From DATBGZ01 sp036557785 (GTDB taxonomy: Bacteria; Actinomycetota; Actinomycetes; Mycobacteriales; Micromonosporaceae): 64,000 nucleotides of DNA. Positions 51,227 to 60,214 of this stretch are shown piece after piece (the first letter of the stretch is position 1; the number at the start of each line of letters is the position of its first letter). The notes under the pieces are model-generated. The model had not been told where the DNA came from. It saw only the letters and a program-made list of their open reading frames with translations, and did no database searches. A program made the translations under genes and the position numbers. The stretch covers positions 1-64,000 of the forward strand of contig DATBGZ010000036.1 in the NCBI GenBank assembly GCA_036557785.1, in the 5' to 3' direction.

Positions 51227-51985
51227 TCACGGATCGCTGAGAACGAACCGGGCGGCGCCGGCGAGAGCGAACGTCGCGGCCCATCCCGCGAGCACCGCCA
51301 GACCCGCCCAGGGGCCGATCCGCGCGTGGTCCAGACCGACCGTGGCCTGCACCGCGAGCCCGGCGCTCAGCGGTCCGTACGTCCGGATCAGGTCGCTGTC
51401 AACGAACTGGGAGACGATCGGGAACAGGTAGAGCAGGCCGACGGCGGCGGTGATCGCGACGGCCGTGTCGCGCACGAGTGCCGCCAGGCCGAGGCTGAGG
51501 ACGGCGATCAGGCCCAGGTAGAGCACGGTGCCCACCGCGGCGCGAAGCGATGGGCCCTCGGCGGGTGCCGGGAGGTGCGCGAAGCCGTTGTGGCGCAGGA
51601 TCGGTCGGGCGAGCGCGATCGACCCGGCGACCGCCAGGGCACCGGCGGCCAGCGCGGCGCCCGTCACGACCGCCGCCTTCGCCGCGAACACCCGCAGCCG
51701 CCGGGGCGCTGCCGCGAACGTGGTACGGATCATCCCCGTGTCGTGCTCACCACTGACGCAGAGCACCGCCAGCACGATGACCAGGATCTGTCCAAGATGG
51801 ACGCCCGATAGGCCGAGCCTCGTGGTGTCCTCGAAGCACTCGGCAGGTGACGTGCACTGGTCGATGTGGACGGTGGCCGTCACCGTGGCCCCGAGCGCGA
51901 CCATGCCCCCTGCGGTCCCGAGCAGGAGCCACAGGTTCGTGGCCACCGTGCCCAGCTTCACGGTCTCGGCACGCAGGAGCCTCAT
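51227..51985 (-). CDS. ABC-2 type permease
   Basis: A 252-residue membrane protein of the ABC-2 class: MRLLRAETVKLGTVATNLWLLL, a periplasmic loop with CTSPAECFEDTTRLGLSG, then SGEHDTGMIRTTFAAAPRRLRVFAAKA, the usual element of these permeases (GEYRTGTIRTTLLAxPRR), and further helices. Last gene of a three-gene operon; its ATG overlaps the stop of the preceding permease (ATGA). Confidence 0.85.
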   Translation of the reverse strand: MRLLRAETVKLGTVATNLWLLLGTAGGMVALGATVTATVHIDQCTSPAECFEDTTRLGLSGVHLGQILVIVLAVLCVSGEHDTGMIRTTFAAAPRRLRVFAAKAAVVTGAALAAGALAVAGSIALARPILRHNGFAHLPAPAEGPSLRAAVGTVLYLGLIAVLSLGLAALVRDTAVAITAAVGLLYLFPIVSQFVDSDLIRTYGPLSAGLAVQATVGLDHARIGPWAGLAVLAGWAATFALAGAARFVLSDP

Positions 51986-53373
51986 GCGTCGCGCCGCCGG
52001 ATCCGCCAGACCGCCAGCACGAGAACCACCGTCGCGTAGGCGGCGAGGACGCCCAGACCGGCCCACGGCGTGGTGGCCGTGTTCCACAGCGACCGGGTCT
52101 GCAGGATCGCCAGACCCGCCACCGGGGTGCTCCGGCCGATCCACCGCGCCACGTCCAGGGGCAGTGCGGTATCGAAGACCGTGGGGAGGAGGAAGACCAG
52201 CAGCATCAGCGTGATGGCGGCCGCGCCGCGCCGCAGCAGTGCGCCGAGTGCGACGCCGAGGACTCCCACCAGTGCCAGCAGCAGCCCGGCGCCGACCACC
52301 ACGCGCAGCATGGTCGGGTCGGTCAGCGACAGCACGGGGTAGTTCGGTGCCGCGAAGCCGTTGCGGGCCAGTTGCGGCCGGGCCAGACCGTATGAGGCGA
52401 GGGCGCCGACGAGACCGACCACAAAGGACACAGCGGCCACGACAACGGCCTTGGCGAGCAGCGCCCGGCCACGCCGCGGGCTCGCGGTGAAGGTCGTACG
52501 GATCAGGCCGCGCCGCAACTCCGAGGAGATGGTCAGCACCGCGAGGACCACCACCATCACCAGGCCGAGCAGCAGGCCGTCGAGCGCGGTGAGGACGACA
52601 TCGTCGTCGCCGATGACCACGTACGTGATGTCGCCGGAGCCGGCAACCGTGACGGTGCCGTCGGACTCCGTCATGCTCCCCGGCTGCGTCGGCTCGCTCT
52701 GGACGGGCGCCATGACGATGTCATCGCTGCGCCAATCGGCGGTGCTGCGCGGGGTGAGCGCGACGTGGTCGAAGGTCGCGGTGGCGAGGGTTGGTGTGCT
52801 CTCCCGATGCGTGCTGCCGAACTGCTGCTCCATGACGGACTCGGTCGGCGAGCTCACGAACAGTCCGATCTCGACAGTGGTGGGCAACCGGTCCATCGGG
52901 ACCACACCGACACGCGTCCACACGGTACCGTCCGCCGATTCGTCGGCCGCGATGGCCGAGCCGGTACGGGTCAGCCGCAGCCAGGTCGGTGCGCCGCCCG
53001 CCCCACCCGATGTCGCCGCGCCAAAGTTGGACTCGAGCCGGACGCCGTGCGCGGGGGCCACGTACACGGCGGCGTAGGGCGAGCCGCTGACCGCCTGCTG
53101 CTTGACCATCAGCCCGGCCCTCGCCCCGTCGTTGCCGGCGGACAGGCTCGCCACCCGCGCCACGACCGAGCCATCGCCTGCCATCGACTGGTGGACGAAG
53201 TGGAACTGGTCGATGTAGTTCGGATAGTCGTTGGCATCCGTGCTGGAGAGCGTGGCGAAGGCGGTCGACGCGACGGCAGACACCACAGCGGCCGCGACCG
53301 CCGTGATGACCCACCGGCGTACCGACCGGAACTTCGTCCACTCTGCCCGCAGCAGCCGTACGAACGAGTTCAT
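51982..53373 (-). CDS. ABC permease with large extracytoplasmic DUF1349-like insert
   Basis: A 463-residue permease. After the first helix (RRWVITAVAAAVVSAVASTAFA) comes an insert of about 180 residues (about 45-230) that reads like a concanavalin/DUF1349 beta-sandwich: ARVASLSAGNDGARAGLMVK, SPYAAVYVAPAHGVRLESN, GTVWTRVGVVPMDRLP. The remaining helices include SSELRRGLIRTTFTASPRRGRALLAKAV. A sugar- or polymer-binding ectodomain on an exporter subunit is uncommon and may sense or bind cell-wall material. Overlaps both neighbours by 4 nt. Confidence 0.82.
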   Translation of the reverse strand: MNSFVRLLRAEWTKFRSVRRWVITAVAAAVVSAVASTAFATLSSTDANDYPNYIDQFHFVHQSMAGDGSVVARVASLSAGNDGARAGLMVKQQAVSGSPYAAVYVAPAHGVRLESNFGAATSGGAGGAPTWLRLTRTGSAIAADESADGTVWTRVGVVPMDRLPTTVEIGLFVSSPTESVMEQQFGSTHRESTPTLATATFDHVALTPRSTADWRSDDIVMAPVQSEPTQPGSMTESDGTVTVAGSGDITYVVIGDDDVVLTALDGLLLGLVMVVVLAVLTISSELRRGLIRTTFTASPRRGRALLAKAVVVAAVSFVVGLVGALASYGLARPQLARNGFAAPNYPVLSLTDPTMLRVVVGAGLLLALVGVLGVALGALLRRGAAAITLMLLVFLLPTVFDTALPLDVARWIGRSTPVAGLAILQTRSLWNTATTPWAGLGVLAAYATVVLVLAVWRIRRRDA

Positions 53374-54290
53374 CGGACCTCCTGGGCACGATAGTCGGTG
53401 GCGGCGCGGGTGAGCTCCAGGTACGCCTCCTCCAGGGATGCGCGATGTGCGGTGAGCTCCGAGAACGGCACCGCTTGCTCCGCGAGCACCGAGGTGACGC
53501 GCTCGGCAGGAATCCCGTCGATGGTCAGCGTGTCGCCACCGGTCGCGGCTACGACGGCACCGGCGCGGGCCAGCGCCGCCATCGCCTGCGCGCGATGGGT
53601 TGTGCGCAGTGTCAGCCGGGCGCTGGACGCCGAGGCGATGAGCTGGGCCACCGGGGTGTCCGCGAGCAGCCGTCCCCGGCCGATCACCACGAGGTGATCG
53701 GCGGTGTCCTCCAGCTCAGCCATCAGGTGACTGGAGACGAGCACGGCCCGACCCTGCTCGGCGAGCGACCGGAGCCGGCCCCGGATCCACCGGACGCCCT
53801 CGGGATCCAGACCGTTCACCGGCTCGTCGAGGATGAGCACCCCGGGGTTGCCGAGCAGTGCGGCGGCGATGCCCAGCCGTTGCAGCATGCCCAGCGAGTA
53901 GCCACCGGCGCGGCGCCGGCCGGCCGAGCCGAGCCCCACCTGCTCGATCACCTCGTCAACCCGTGCGGTCGGCAGCCCGTTGCTGCGCGCCAGCCACAGC
54001 AGATGGTTGCGACCGCTGCGGCCGGGATGCACCGCGTTGGCGTCGAGCAACGCCCCCACCTGGCGCAGCGGGTTCCTCAGCGCCCGGTACGGCGTGCCAC
54101 CGATCAGGGCCTGACCGCGCTCCGGCCGATCGAGCCCGAGGATGATCCGCATGGTGGTGGACTTTCCGGCGCCGTTGGGGCCGACGAACCCGGTGACGCG
54201 TCCAGAGTGGACGGTGAAGGAGAGCCCGTCCACGGCCGTGGTCCGGCCGTAGCATTTGCGTAGTTCACGCACCTCGATGGCGTGTGGCAT
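53370..54290 (-). CDS. ABC transporter ATP-binding protein
   Basis: A 306-residue ATPase: VRELRKCYGRTTAVDGLSF, Walker A GPNGAGKST, MRIILGLDRPERGQALIGG, signature YSLGMLQRLGIAAALL, Walker B VLILDEPVNGLDPEGVRWIR, switch VSSHLMAEL. This BcrA/NatA-type pattern is frequent in peptide-antibiotic resistance exporters. First gene of the operon, divergent from a sensor kinase/response regulator pair across about 165 bp, the classic layout of stress-inducible ABC modules. Confidence 0.9.
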   Translation of the reverse strand: MPHAIEVRELRKCYGRTTAVDGLSFTVHSGRVTGFVGPNGAGKSTTMRIILGLDRPERGQALIGGTPYRALRNPLRQVGALLDANAVHPGRSGRNHLLWLARSNGLPTARVDEVIEQVGLGSAGRRRAGGYSLGMLQRLGIAAALLGNPGVLILDEPVNGLDPEGVRWIRGRLRSLAEQGRAVLVSSHLMAELEDTADHLVVIGRGRLLADTPVAQLIASASSARLTLRTTHRAQAMAALARAGAVVAATGGDTLTIDGIPAERVTSVLAEQAVPFSELTAHRASLEEAYLELTRAATDYRAQEVR

Positions 54291-54456
54291 GGCGGCCACG
54301 CTAGGCAACATCGCGCCGCTGGTCGTCGCGCCGCGGTGCCGTCTTTGACCTCCCCGGCGCACGCCAGCCCCGCCGGTGGCATCCCCCGCGCGAGGGAGAC
54401 GGAACCGACCACGCCTGGGTGATTCCGCGACCGCGCGCACCGGCCAGAATGGCGGG

Positions 54457-55626
54457 GTGGGCGCGGTGGCGATGGTGCGCAGGGGGGCGGCGGCGCCTGG
54501 TTCGGCGATCATCGCGGCCGCCGTGCTGGCGACCCTCGCCATGATCGAGGTCGTGCTGCGCGAGCGATCACAGCCGCAGGTGTCCCTGCTCCTCGCGTTA
54601 GCCGGCACCGTCCCCGTGGCCGTCGCGCGCAGGCTGCCCTTCATCGCGGCGCTCGTGGTCACCGCGGCCATCGAGATCACGGCCTCGCGAAGGGTCGCCG
54701 TCCCGGTCGCCGCCGTGATCGCGCTGGTGGTCACGGCATATCTGGTGGGGCTGGTCAGGTCCGCGGCGCACGCGGCGATCGTCGTGGCGCCGTACATGCT
54801 CGTCGCCATCGTGCAGCCGTGGGGCCAGGGCACAGCCGAACGCCTCGGCATGATCGCTCTGCTCGGTCTGGCGTTCGCGGCCGTCGCCATCGGTCGCCGA
54901 CGACGCACGCGCGTGCAAGCCGCCGCGCACGAGGCGACGGAGCGCGCGCTCGCCGGCACGCTGTTGGAGAATGCCGAGCGGGGTGAGCGGGCACGCATCG
55001 CCCGCGAGCTGCACGATGTCGTCGCGCATCACATCTCGATGATCTCCGTGCAGGCGGAGACCGCCCGCCTGACGACCCCCGGGCTGCCGGACGAGGGCGC
55101 AGCGCGGTTGCGGGCCATCGGTGACACCGCCCGCACCGCCCTGACCGAGATGCGCCGCCTGCTCGGCATGCTGCGTGAGGACAGCCGGCCCCGCGAACCC
55201 AGCGATCAACCGGGCGCCGCGGCGGACCGAGCGCCACAACCGGATCTGACGCAGATCAATGAGCTCGTGGACCAGGCGCGGGCCTCGACCGGCGCCGCCG
55301 TACGGCTGGTGGTGCAAGGCGGGGTCGAACCGTTGGATCCGGGCGTGGAGCTCGTCGCGTACCGCATCGTCCAGGAGGCGCTGACGAATGCCCGCCGCCA
55401 TGCCCCGGACGCGGCCGTCGCCGTCGAGCTCGACTACGGCGCGGACGCGCTGCGGGTGCTCGTACGCGACAACGGTCCGGGCCCTGCGCCCGACGCCCGG
55501 CCCGGCCACGGAATTCTCGGCATGCGCGAGCGAGCCGCCATCGTCGGCGGCGCGCTCTCGACCGGTGCCGCACCCGGCGGTGGCTACCTCGTCATCGCCG
55601 TCCTGCCCAGGCGGGCGGCCGCATGA
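54457..55626 (+). CDS. Sensor histidine kinase, DesK/NarL partner type
   Basis: A 389-residue kinase with about four to five N-terminal membrane helices (about 15-135), then a HisKA_3 domain with the H-box ERARIARELHDVVAHHISMI and a GHKL ATPase domain (RIVQEALTNARRHAPD, DNGPGPAPDARPGHGILGMRERA). It autophosphorylates on the H-box histidine. GTG 54457 is 6 nt after a CAGAAT box (leaderless). The stop overlaps the regulator start by 4 nt. Membrane-embedded sensing without an extracellular loop suggests an envelope stimulus. Confidence 0.92.
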   Translation: MGAVAMVRRGAAAPGSAIIAAAVLATLAMIEVVLRERSQPQVSLLLALAGTVPVAVARRLPFIAALVVTAAIEITASRRVAVPVAAVIALVVTAYLVGLVRSAAHAAIVVAPYMLVAIVQPWGQGTAERLGMIALLGLAFAAVAIGRRRRTRVQAAAHEATERALAGTLLENAERGERARIARELHDVVAHHISMISVQAETARLTTPGLPDEGAARLRAIGDTARTALTEMRRLLGMLREDSRPREPSDQPGAAADRAPQPDLTQINELVDQARASTGAAVRLVVQGGVEPLDPGVELVAYRIVQEALTNARRHAPDAAVAVELDYGADALRVLVRDNGPGPAPDARPGHGILGMRERAAIVGGALSTGAAPGGGYLVIAVLPRRAAA

Positions 55627-56291
55627 ACCCATCCATGGGCGCCATCCGCATCGTCGTCGTGGACGACCAGGAGGTGGTCAGGGCCGGGTTCGCGGCGCTG
55701 CTGGCGACCCAGCCCGACTTCGCGGTCGTGGGCAGTGCGGCGGACGGCGCGGCCGCGATCGCGCTCTGCCGCGAAGGGCGACCCGACATCGTATTGATGG
55801 ACGTACGGATGCCCGTGATGGACGGCATCGAGGCGACCCGGCAGATCAGCGCGCAGAGCCCGGCACGGGTCATCATCCTGACCACGTTCGACCTCGACGA
55901 GCACGTGTACGCCGCCCTGGGCGCCGGGGCCAGCGGCTTCCTGCTCAAGGACGTCACCGCCGAGCGACTCTTCGACGCCGTACGCGTCGTGGCCGCGGGC
56001 GAGGCGCTGCTCGACCCCGCCGTCACCAAACGGCTCATCGCCGAGTTCGCCCGGCTGCGACCGCGGCCGGCACCAGTGCCGAGCACCCTGACGCCGCGTG
56101 AGACCGAGGTCCTGCGGCTGGTCGCGGCCGGCCTCTCCAATGCCGAGATCGCCGCCGACCTCGTCGTCAGCGAAGAGACCGTGAAGACCCACACGAGCCA
56201 CATCCTGGGCAAGCTCGGTCTGCGCGACCGCACCCAGGCGGTCATCTACGCCTATGAAACCCGGCTGGTCGTCCCGCGGGCGCAGCATTGA
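55623..56291 (+). CDS. NarL/LuxR-family response regulator
   Basis: A 222-residue response regulator. The receiver has the phosphoacceptor aspartate in IVLMDVRMPVMDGIEAT, acidic VVVDDQEVV at the start and the conserved lysine in FLLKDVTAERLF; the LuxR-type DNA-binding domain is LTPRETEVLRLVAAGLSNAEIAADL ... VKTHTSHILGKLGLRDRTQAV. Coupled to the kinase gene; the divergent ABC operon is its probable target. Confidence 0.93.
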   Translation: MNPSMGAIRIVVVDDQEVVRAGFAALLATQPDFAVVGSAADGAAAIALCREGRPDIVLMDVRMPVMDGIEATRQISAQSPARVIILTTFDLDEHVYAALGAGASGFLLKDVTAERLFDAVRVVAAGEALLDPAVTKRLIAEFARLRPRPAPVPSTLTPRETEVLRLVAAGLSNAEIAADLVVSEETVKTHTSHILGKLGLRDRTQAVIYAYETRLVVPRAQH

Positions 56292-56304
56292 ATGCTTCGA
56301 TGGC

Positions 56305-57258
56305 TCAGTTCTCGGCAGGACACTCCTCGCCCGCATCGCCGTTGACGGCGGCTCGGCGGTAGGCGGCGGGCGGCTGGCCCATCAGGCGCCGGAACGCCTT
56401 GCTGAACGCGGCCGTCGACTCGTACCCGGCGCTCGCCGCCACGTCGGCGACATCGCGGCGCGTGCCACGCAACGCGATAGCCGCCGTGCGCAGCCGCCAG
56501 CGCGTCGCGTAGGCGATCGGAGCCTCGCCCACGAGGTCGGTGAAGCGAGCGGCGAATGCGGATCGGGACATGCCAGCGCCGGCGGCCAGCTTCGCCACGG
56601 TCCACGGCGCTGAGGGTTCGGCATGGATGAGCCGCAGGGCCGAGCCGATCTGCGGATCGACCAGAGCGCGCAGCCAGGTCGTCTCGTCCGCTGGGAGGCA
56701 GGCCAGATGGCTGCGCAGGACATAGACGAACAGCGCGTCACAGAGCCGGTTCACCACGGTGGCGGCGCCGGGTCGTTCGGCACTCGCCTCGTCCGCCAGC
56801 AAGCCGATGGTCTGGGCCAGCCACGGGCCGGCCGTGGTCTGCTCGCTACGGACGTGGATCACGGCCGGCAGGGCCGCGAGCAACTTGTCGCCCCGCACGT
56901 CGGTGAACCGGAAACAGCCGCAGATCAGGTAGGCGTCACCGCCGGCCGGCGGGTGGTCTGCGCGACGTGGGTCGAACGCGCCCTCCGCCAACAGATCGCG
57001 CAGGTCCCGGGCCGGCGATCCCTCGCGGTCGCGCAGGGCATGGGACCGCCCCGGGGCCAGCACCACCACGTCACCCGCTGCGACATCGACCGGGTCGAGT
57101 CCCTCCACCTCCAGGCGGGCGCCGCCGTGAGGAAGCACGTGGAAGGCGAACTGCTCGCGGCCGTCGGCGCGAATGCCCCAGGGCGGCCTGAGCCAGGTCT
57201 GTGCGAAGACCGTGCTCTCGAGCCGGACGGCGTCGAGCATGTCGGAGAGTACGTCCAT
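56305..57258 (-). CDS. AraC-family regulator with cupin sensor
   Basis: A 317-residue activator. An N-terminal cupin domain (about 15-190: WGIRADGREQFAFHVLPHGGARLEVEG, VDVAAGDVVVLAPGRSHALRD) precedes two AraC helix-turn-helix units (TVAKLAAGAGMSRSAFAARFTDLVGEAPIAYATRWRLRTA; VADVAASAGYESTAAFSKAFRRLMGQPPAAYRR). Such proteins (Pfam Cupin_6 type) often control a neighbouring oxidoreductase; the divergent SDR at 57356 is the likely target. The gene ends 13 nt from the convergent regulator gene. Confidence 0.9.
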   Translation of the reverse strand: MDVLSDMLDAVRLESTVFAQTWLRPPWGIRADGREQFAFHVLPHGGARLEVEGLDPVDVAAGDVVVLAPGRSHALRDREGSPARDLRDLLAEGAFDPRRADHPPAGGDAYLICGCFRFTDVRGDKLLAALPAVIHVRSEQTTAGPWLAQTIGLLADEASAERPGAATVVNRLCDALFVYVLRSHLACLPADETTWLRALVDPQIGSALRLIHAEPSAPWTVAKLAAGAGMSRSAFAARFTDLVGEAPIAYATRWRLRTAAIALRGTRRDVADVAASAGYESTAAFSKAFRRLMGQPPAAYRRAAVNGDAGEECPAEN

Positions 57259-57291
57259 GGGTCTGCGATTCCATCGAGCCAGTGGTGGACG

Positions 57292-57308
57292 ATCAGATAA
57301 GTAATCAG
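57292..57308. promoter_or_regulatory. ATCAG direct repeats between AraC and SDR genes
   Basis: ATCAG occurs at 57292-57296 and 57304-57308, 12 bp apart, in the AT-rich centre of the 97-bp divergent region. AraC-type activators bind direct repeats of this kind; the assignment rests only on position. Confidence 0.3.
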
Positions 57309-57355
57309 GATCGTAGAGCATAGACAGTCCAGTACGCCGAGGCGACGATGACGGC

Positions 57356-58201
57356 GTGGAGACGATGAGCGGCAAGGTCGTTGTGGTCACGGGTGCGACG
57401 GGTGGCATCGGCAAGGAAGTCGCCCGGGGGCTGGTCGGGCTCGGTGCGCATGTCGTGATCGGTGCTCGCGATCCACAGCGGGGCGAGGCGACTCGGCAGG
57501 AGCTGGGCGCCGCAGGCAGTGGCGGTGTGGCGGTCCTGCCACTCGATGTGGCCGACCAGTCGTCGGTGCGGGCCTTCGCGGCGGCGTTCATCGACCAGCA
57601 TCGCCAGCTCGATGTCCTGGTGAACAACGCCGGCGCGTGGTTCAGCGACCGCCGCGAGAGCCCGGACGGTTACGAGTTGACCTTCGCCACCAACGTGCTG
57701 GGACCGCATCTGCTCACCGAGCTCCTGCTCGACGCTCTGCTGCGGGCCGCGCCGGGCGCCCGCGTGGTGAACATCGTCTCCGCGATCGTCGGCAACTACG
57801 ACGCGACCGATCTGCAGTACCAGCGCCGGGCCTACGACGGCTACAAGGCGTACGCCCAGTCCAAGCAGGCGCTGTCGATGCTGACCTGGGGTCTCGCCGC
57901 GCGGTTGACCGGACAGGGCGTCACCGCCAACACGGCGGCGCCCGGGTTCGTACGCACGGGCTTCAACCGCAACGCCCACGGCCCCCGCGCCGCGATGATC
58001 GGGCTGATGTCACGGCTGTTCGCGGTCTCGCCGGAGAAGGGTGCGGACACGCCGCTGTGGGCAGCGAGCGCGGCCGAGCTCGACGGTGTGACGGGCCAGG
58101 CGTTCACGGCCCGCAAGGCCCGACCGCCCAAGTTCACCGAGCCCGGGCCGATCGCCGAGCTCGAGCGGTTCTGCGGCGGACTCGAGCGGGCCACCGGCTG
58201 A
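57356..58201 (+). CDS. Short-chain dehydrogenase/reductase
   Basis: A 281-residue SDR of the retinol-dehydrogenase/protochlorophyllide-reductase-like group: VVVTGATGGIGKEVARGLVG, LVNNAGAW, VNIVSAIVG and YAQSKQA, giving the catalytic Tyr-x-x-x-Lys. Start GTG 57356 follows GACGAT by 6 nt; ATG 57365 is an alternative. Divergent from the AraC regulator, which probably induces it in response to its substrate. Confidence 0.87.
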   Translation: METMSGKVVVVTGATGGIGKEVARGLVGLGAHVVIGARDPQRGEATRQELGAAGSGGVAVLPLDVADQSSVRAFAAAFIDQHRQLDVLVNNAGAWFSDRRESPDGYELTFATNVLGPHLLTELLLDALLRAAPGARVVNIVSAIVGNYDATDLQYQRRAYDGYKAYAQSKQALSMLTWGLAARLTGQGVTANTAAPGFVRTGFNRNAHGPRAAMIGLMSRLFAVSPEKGADTPLWAASAAELDGVTGQAFTARKARPPKFTEPGPIAELERFCGGLERATG

Positions 58202-58294
58202 CGCCAGTCCGGTCATCGGCTTCCCGCTATAACGTGGACCGCCAGTGGCGAGGGTGATGGACAAACCCAAGTCGGCGGGCGTATAGAAAGGCCC

Positions 58295-59179
58295 ATGACA
58301 TCTACCGAGCTGGCCAGCGCACAGCAATCGGTAGCACGGATCCGCGAGCGGTGGAGCTCGTTCCTCGACGCGCGCCAACAGCATCTCGCGGCCGCCGCCG
58401 ACGGCAGAGCACCCGCGGAGAAGGTGGCGGAGAACATTCTGTCTTCGCTGTTCACGCACGTTCTTGACTGGACGACGGAACAGATCCGGCTACAGGACGA
58501 GCGAACGGACATGACGCTCACCCGCGGCGGCCTGCGCTACCTCATCGTGGAGGTGAAGCGACCCGGTTCATTCGACGGGCGCGGCGCCATCACCCGCGCG
58601 CTGAGCCAGGCCATCGACTACGCGCGGACGCTGAAGGTCGACAAGGTCGCGGTCAGCGATGGCTGCATCTTCGAGGCGTACGACCTGACCCCAGATGGCG
58701 CGGCCCAGCGCATGGCCGTTCACCTCGCCGATCCGGAACCACCCGGCGACCTGTGGTGGGTCAGCACGCGGGGCATCTACCGGACGCCACCGGTTCAGCG
58801 TGCGGTGGCCAACGCGGAACTCGCAGGCGATGACGTACTGCACCCCAAGTACGGCCTGCCCGCCCGGTGCTTCGCCCACGTCGGCGATCCCCGGCATCCC
58901 GCCACGTGGAAGCTGCCGTACCTGCTCGCCGATGGTGCGGTCGATGCCAAGCGACTGCCGAAGGCGATCGGTGCGGTGCTCACCGACTACCGCAGCGAGC
59001 AGGTGCGGGGGCTCAGCGATCAGCACACCAGCGACGTGCTGGTACGCCTCGCCGTGGCGGCGGTGCGCATCGGCCGCATGCCGCACCAGGATCCGACGCC
59101 GGCCGCCATCTACGTGACCCTCCAGGACCACCTGCGACAGATCGGCCGGACGGGCGAAGTCCCGGGCCTGCCCGCTTGA
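58295..59179 (+). CDS. Orphan PD-(D/E)XK nuclease-like protein, HsdR N-terminal type
   Basis: A 294-residue protein whose first half resembles the nuclease domain of type I restriction R subunits: a helix with PAEKVAENILSSLFTHVLDW, an aspartate in LQDERTDMTLT, the E-x-K of YLIVEVKRPG, then a helix with Q (ALSQAIDYARTL) and VAVSDGCIFEAYDL. All PD-(D/E)XK positions appear present. No helicase, specificity or modification gene is adjacent; the C-terminal half (about 150-294) is unassigned. A repair or defence role is possible. A TATAGA box lies 7 nt before the ATG. Confidence 0.7.
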   Translation: MTSTELASAQQSVARIRERWSSFLDARQQHLAAAADGRAPAEKVAENILSSLFTHVLDWTTEQIRLQDERTDMTLTRGGLRYLIVEVKRPGSFDGRGAITRALSQAIDYARTLKVDKVAVSDGCIFEAYDLTPDGAAQRMAVHLADPEPPGDLWWVSTRGIYRTPPVQRAVANAELAGDDVLHPKYGLPARCFAHVGDPRHPATWKLPYLLADGAVDAKRLPKAIGAVLTDYRSEQVRGLSDQHTSDVLVRLAVAAVRIGRMPHQDPTPAAIYVTLQDHLRQIGRTGEVPGLPA

Positions 59180-59200
59180 TTCGAGAAGCCGTACGGGCGG

Positions 59201-60214
59201 TCATCGGTGGTCGGGTAGCAGCAGACAACTGTCGCCGAACTCGTGCCAGCGGTACCGCTCGCGCAAGGCGTGCTCGTACGCGGACTCGACGAGCTCGGTG
59301 CCGGCGACCGCTTCGAGGAGGTCCAGGTGGCTCGCCCCGGGCTCGTGCCAGCCGGTGATCAGTCCGGTCACCACCCGAGCCGGCCGATCGGGGCCGAGGA
59401 CGAGATCGGTCCATCCCTGGGCCGGGTGCACTCTGCCTGATGAGTCCACAGTGGACTCCAGGGCTCGGGCGACCGTGGTGCCCACCGCGACCACGCGGCC
59501 ACCCCAGCGCCGGGTGGCGGTGACGAGCCGGGCCGTCTGCGCGGGGACCTCGAACCGCTCGGCCTGCGGCGGCTCGCCGACCTCCGGCGATGATACGCCG
59601 GCATGGAGCAGCACCGGCGCCACGACGATGCCCCGACGAACGAGATCGGTCACCAGCTCTGTCGAGAATGGACGCCCCGCGCTCGGCATCTCGGCGCTGC
59701 CGGGCCGCCACCCGAAGACGGTCAGGTACTCCGCCAGTGGGTAGCGCTGACGCAGATAGGCGTAGCCGATGGGGCGCCCGACGCGCCGCAGGTAGGGCAG
59801 GACGTCGACGGCGACCCGCGAACGCCACAGCCGGTGCTGGCCCAGTGGATGCGGCGCGACGACGGACAGGCTCACCCCTTCCGGCAGCGCGAGCCGGTCG
59901 CCGGGGGCCAGGTCGGGCACCGGGCCACTCGCGCGGCCGGCCGGACGCACCTCGACCACCCAGTCGCCGTCGTCGAGCGCGGCGGCGAAGTGGACGCTCA
60001 CCGGGGATCCGTCGCCGCGTGCCCCGTCGACCGCGGCGGGCAGGGCGCCGGAGGTGTTCACCACGACCAGGTCGCCCGGGGCAAGATGCGACGCGAGCTC
60101 ATCGAAACGCGCGTGCACGATGCCGCCGGGCCGGGCAACCAGCAGGCGCACACCGTCGCGCCGGGGTGGTGGCGCGTCGGCGGCCAGCGACGGCGGGACC
60201 GCGAAGCCGATCAT
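59201..60214 (-). CDS. queA: S-adenosylmethionine:tRNA ribosyltransferase-isomerase homologue
   Basis: A 337-residue QueA-family protein: VNTSGALPAAVDG (family: VNxTRVxPARL), LPPYIxR-like PYLRRVGRPIGYAYLRQRYP, SAGRPFSTELVTDL, THVGxxTFxPV-equivalent LLHAGVSSPEVG, VGTTVARALES, and LITGWHEPGASHLDLLEAVAG near the end. QueA transfers ribose from SAM to 7-aminomethyl-7-deazaguanine in tRNA. Several usual residues are changed, so a derived function is possible. Its ATG overlaps the SDR stop by 4 nt; both are under a SoxR-like promoter. Confidence 0.85.
   Translation of the reverse strand: MIGFAVPPSLAADAPPPRRDGVRLLVARPGGIVHARFDELASHLAPGDLVVVNTSGALPAAVDGARGDGSPVSVHFAAALDDGDWVVEVRPAGRASGPVPDLAPGDRLALPEGVSLSVVAPHPLGQHRLWRSRVAVDVLPYLRRVGRPIGYAYLRQRYPLAEYLTVFGWRPGSAEMPSAGRPFSTELVTDLVRRGIVVAPVLLHAGVSSPEVGEPPQAERFEVPAQTARLVTATRRWGGRVVAVGTTVARALESTVDSSGRVHPAQGWTDLVLGPDRPARVVTGLITGWHEPGASHLDLLEAVAGTELVESAYEHALRERYRWHEFGDSCLLLPDHR

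Noticed and set aside
47069..59179. Pairing the orphan methylase (47069) and the HsdR-like nuclease (58295) as one restriction-modification system
   Set aside because: They are 10 kb apart with unrelated operons between, lack a specificity subunit, and the methylase is not HsdM-like.
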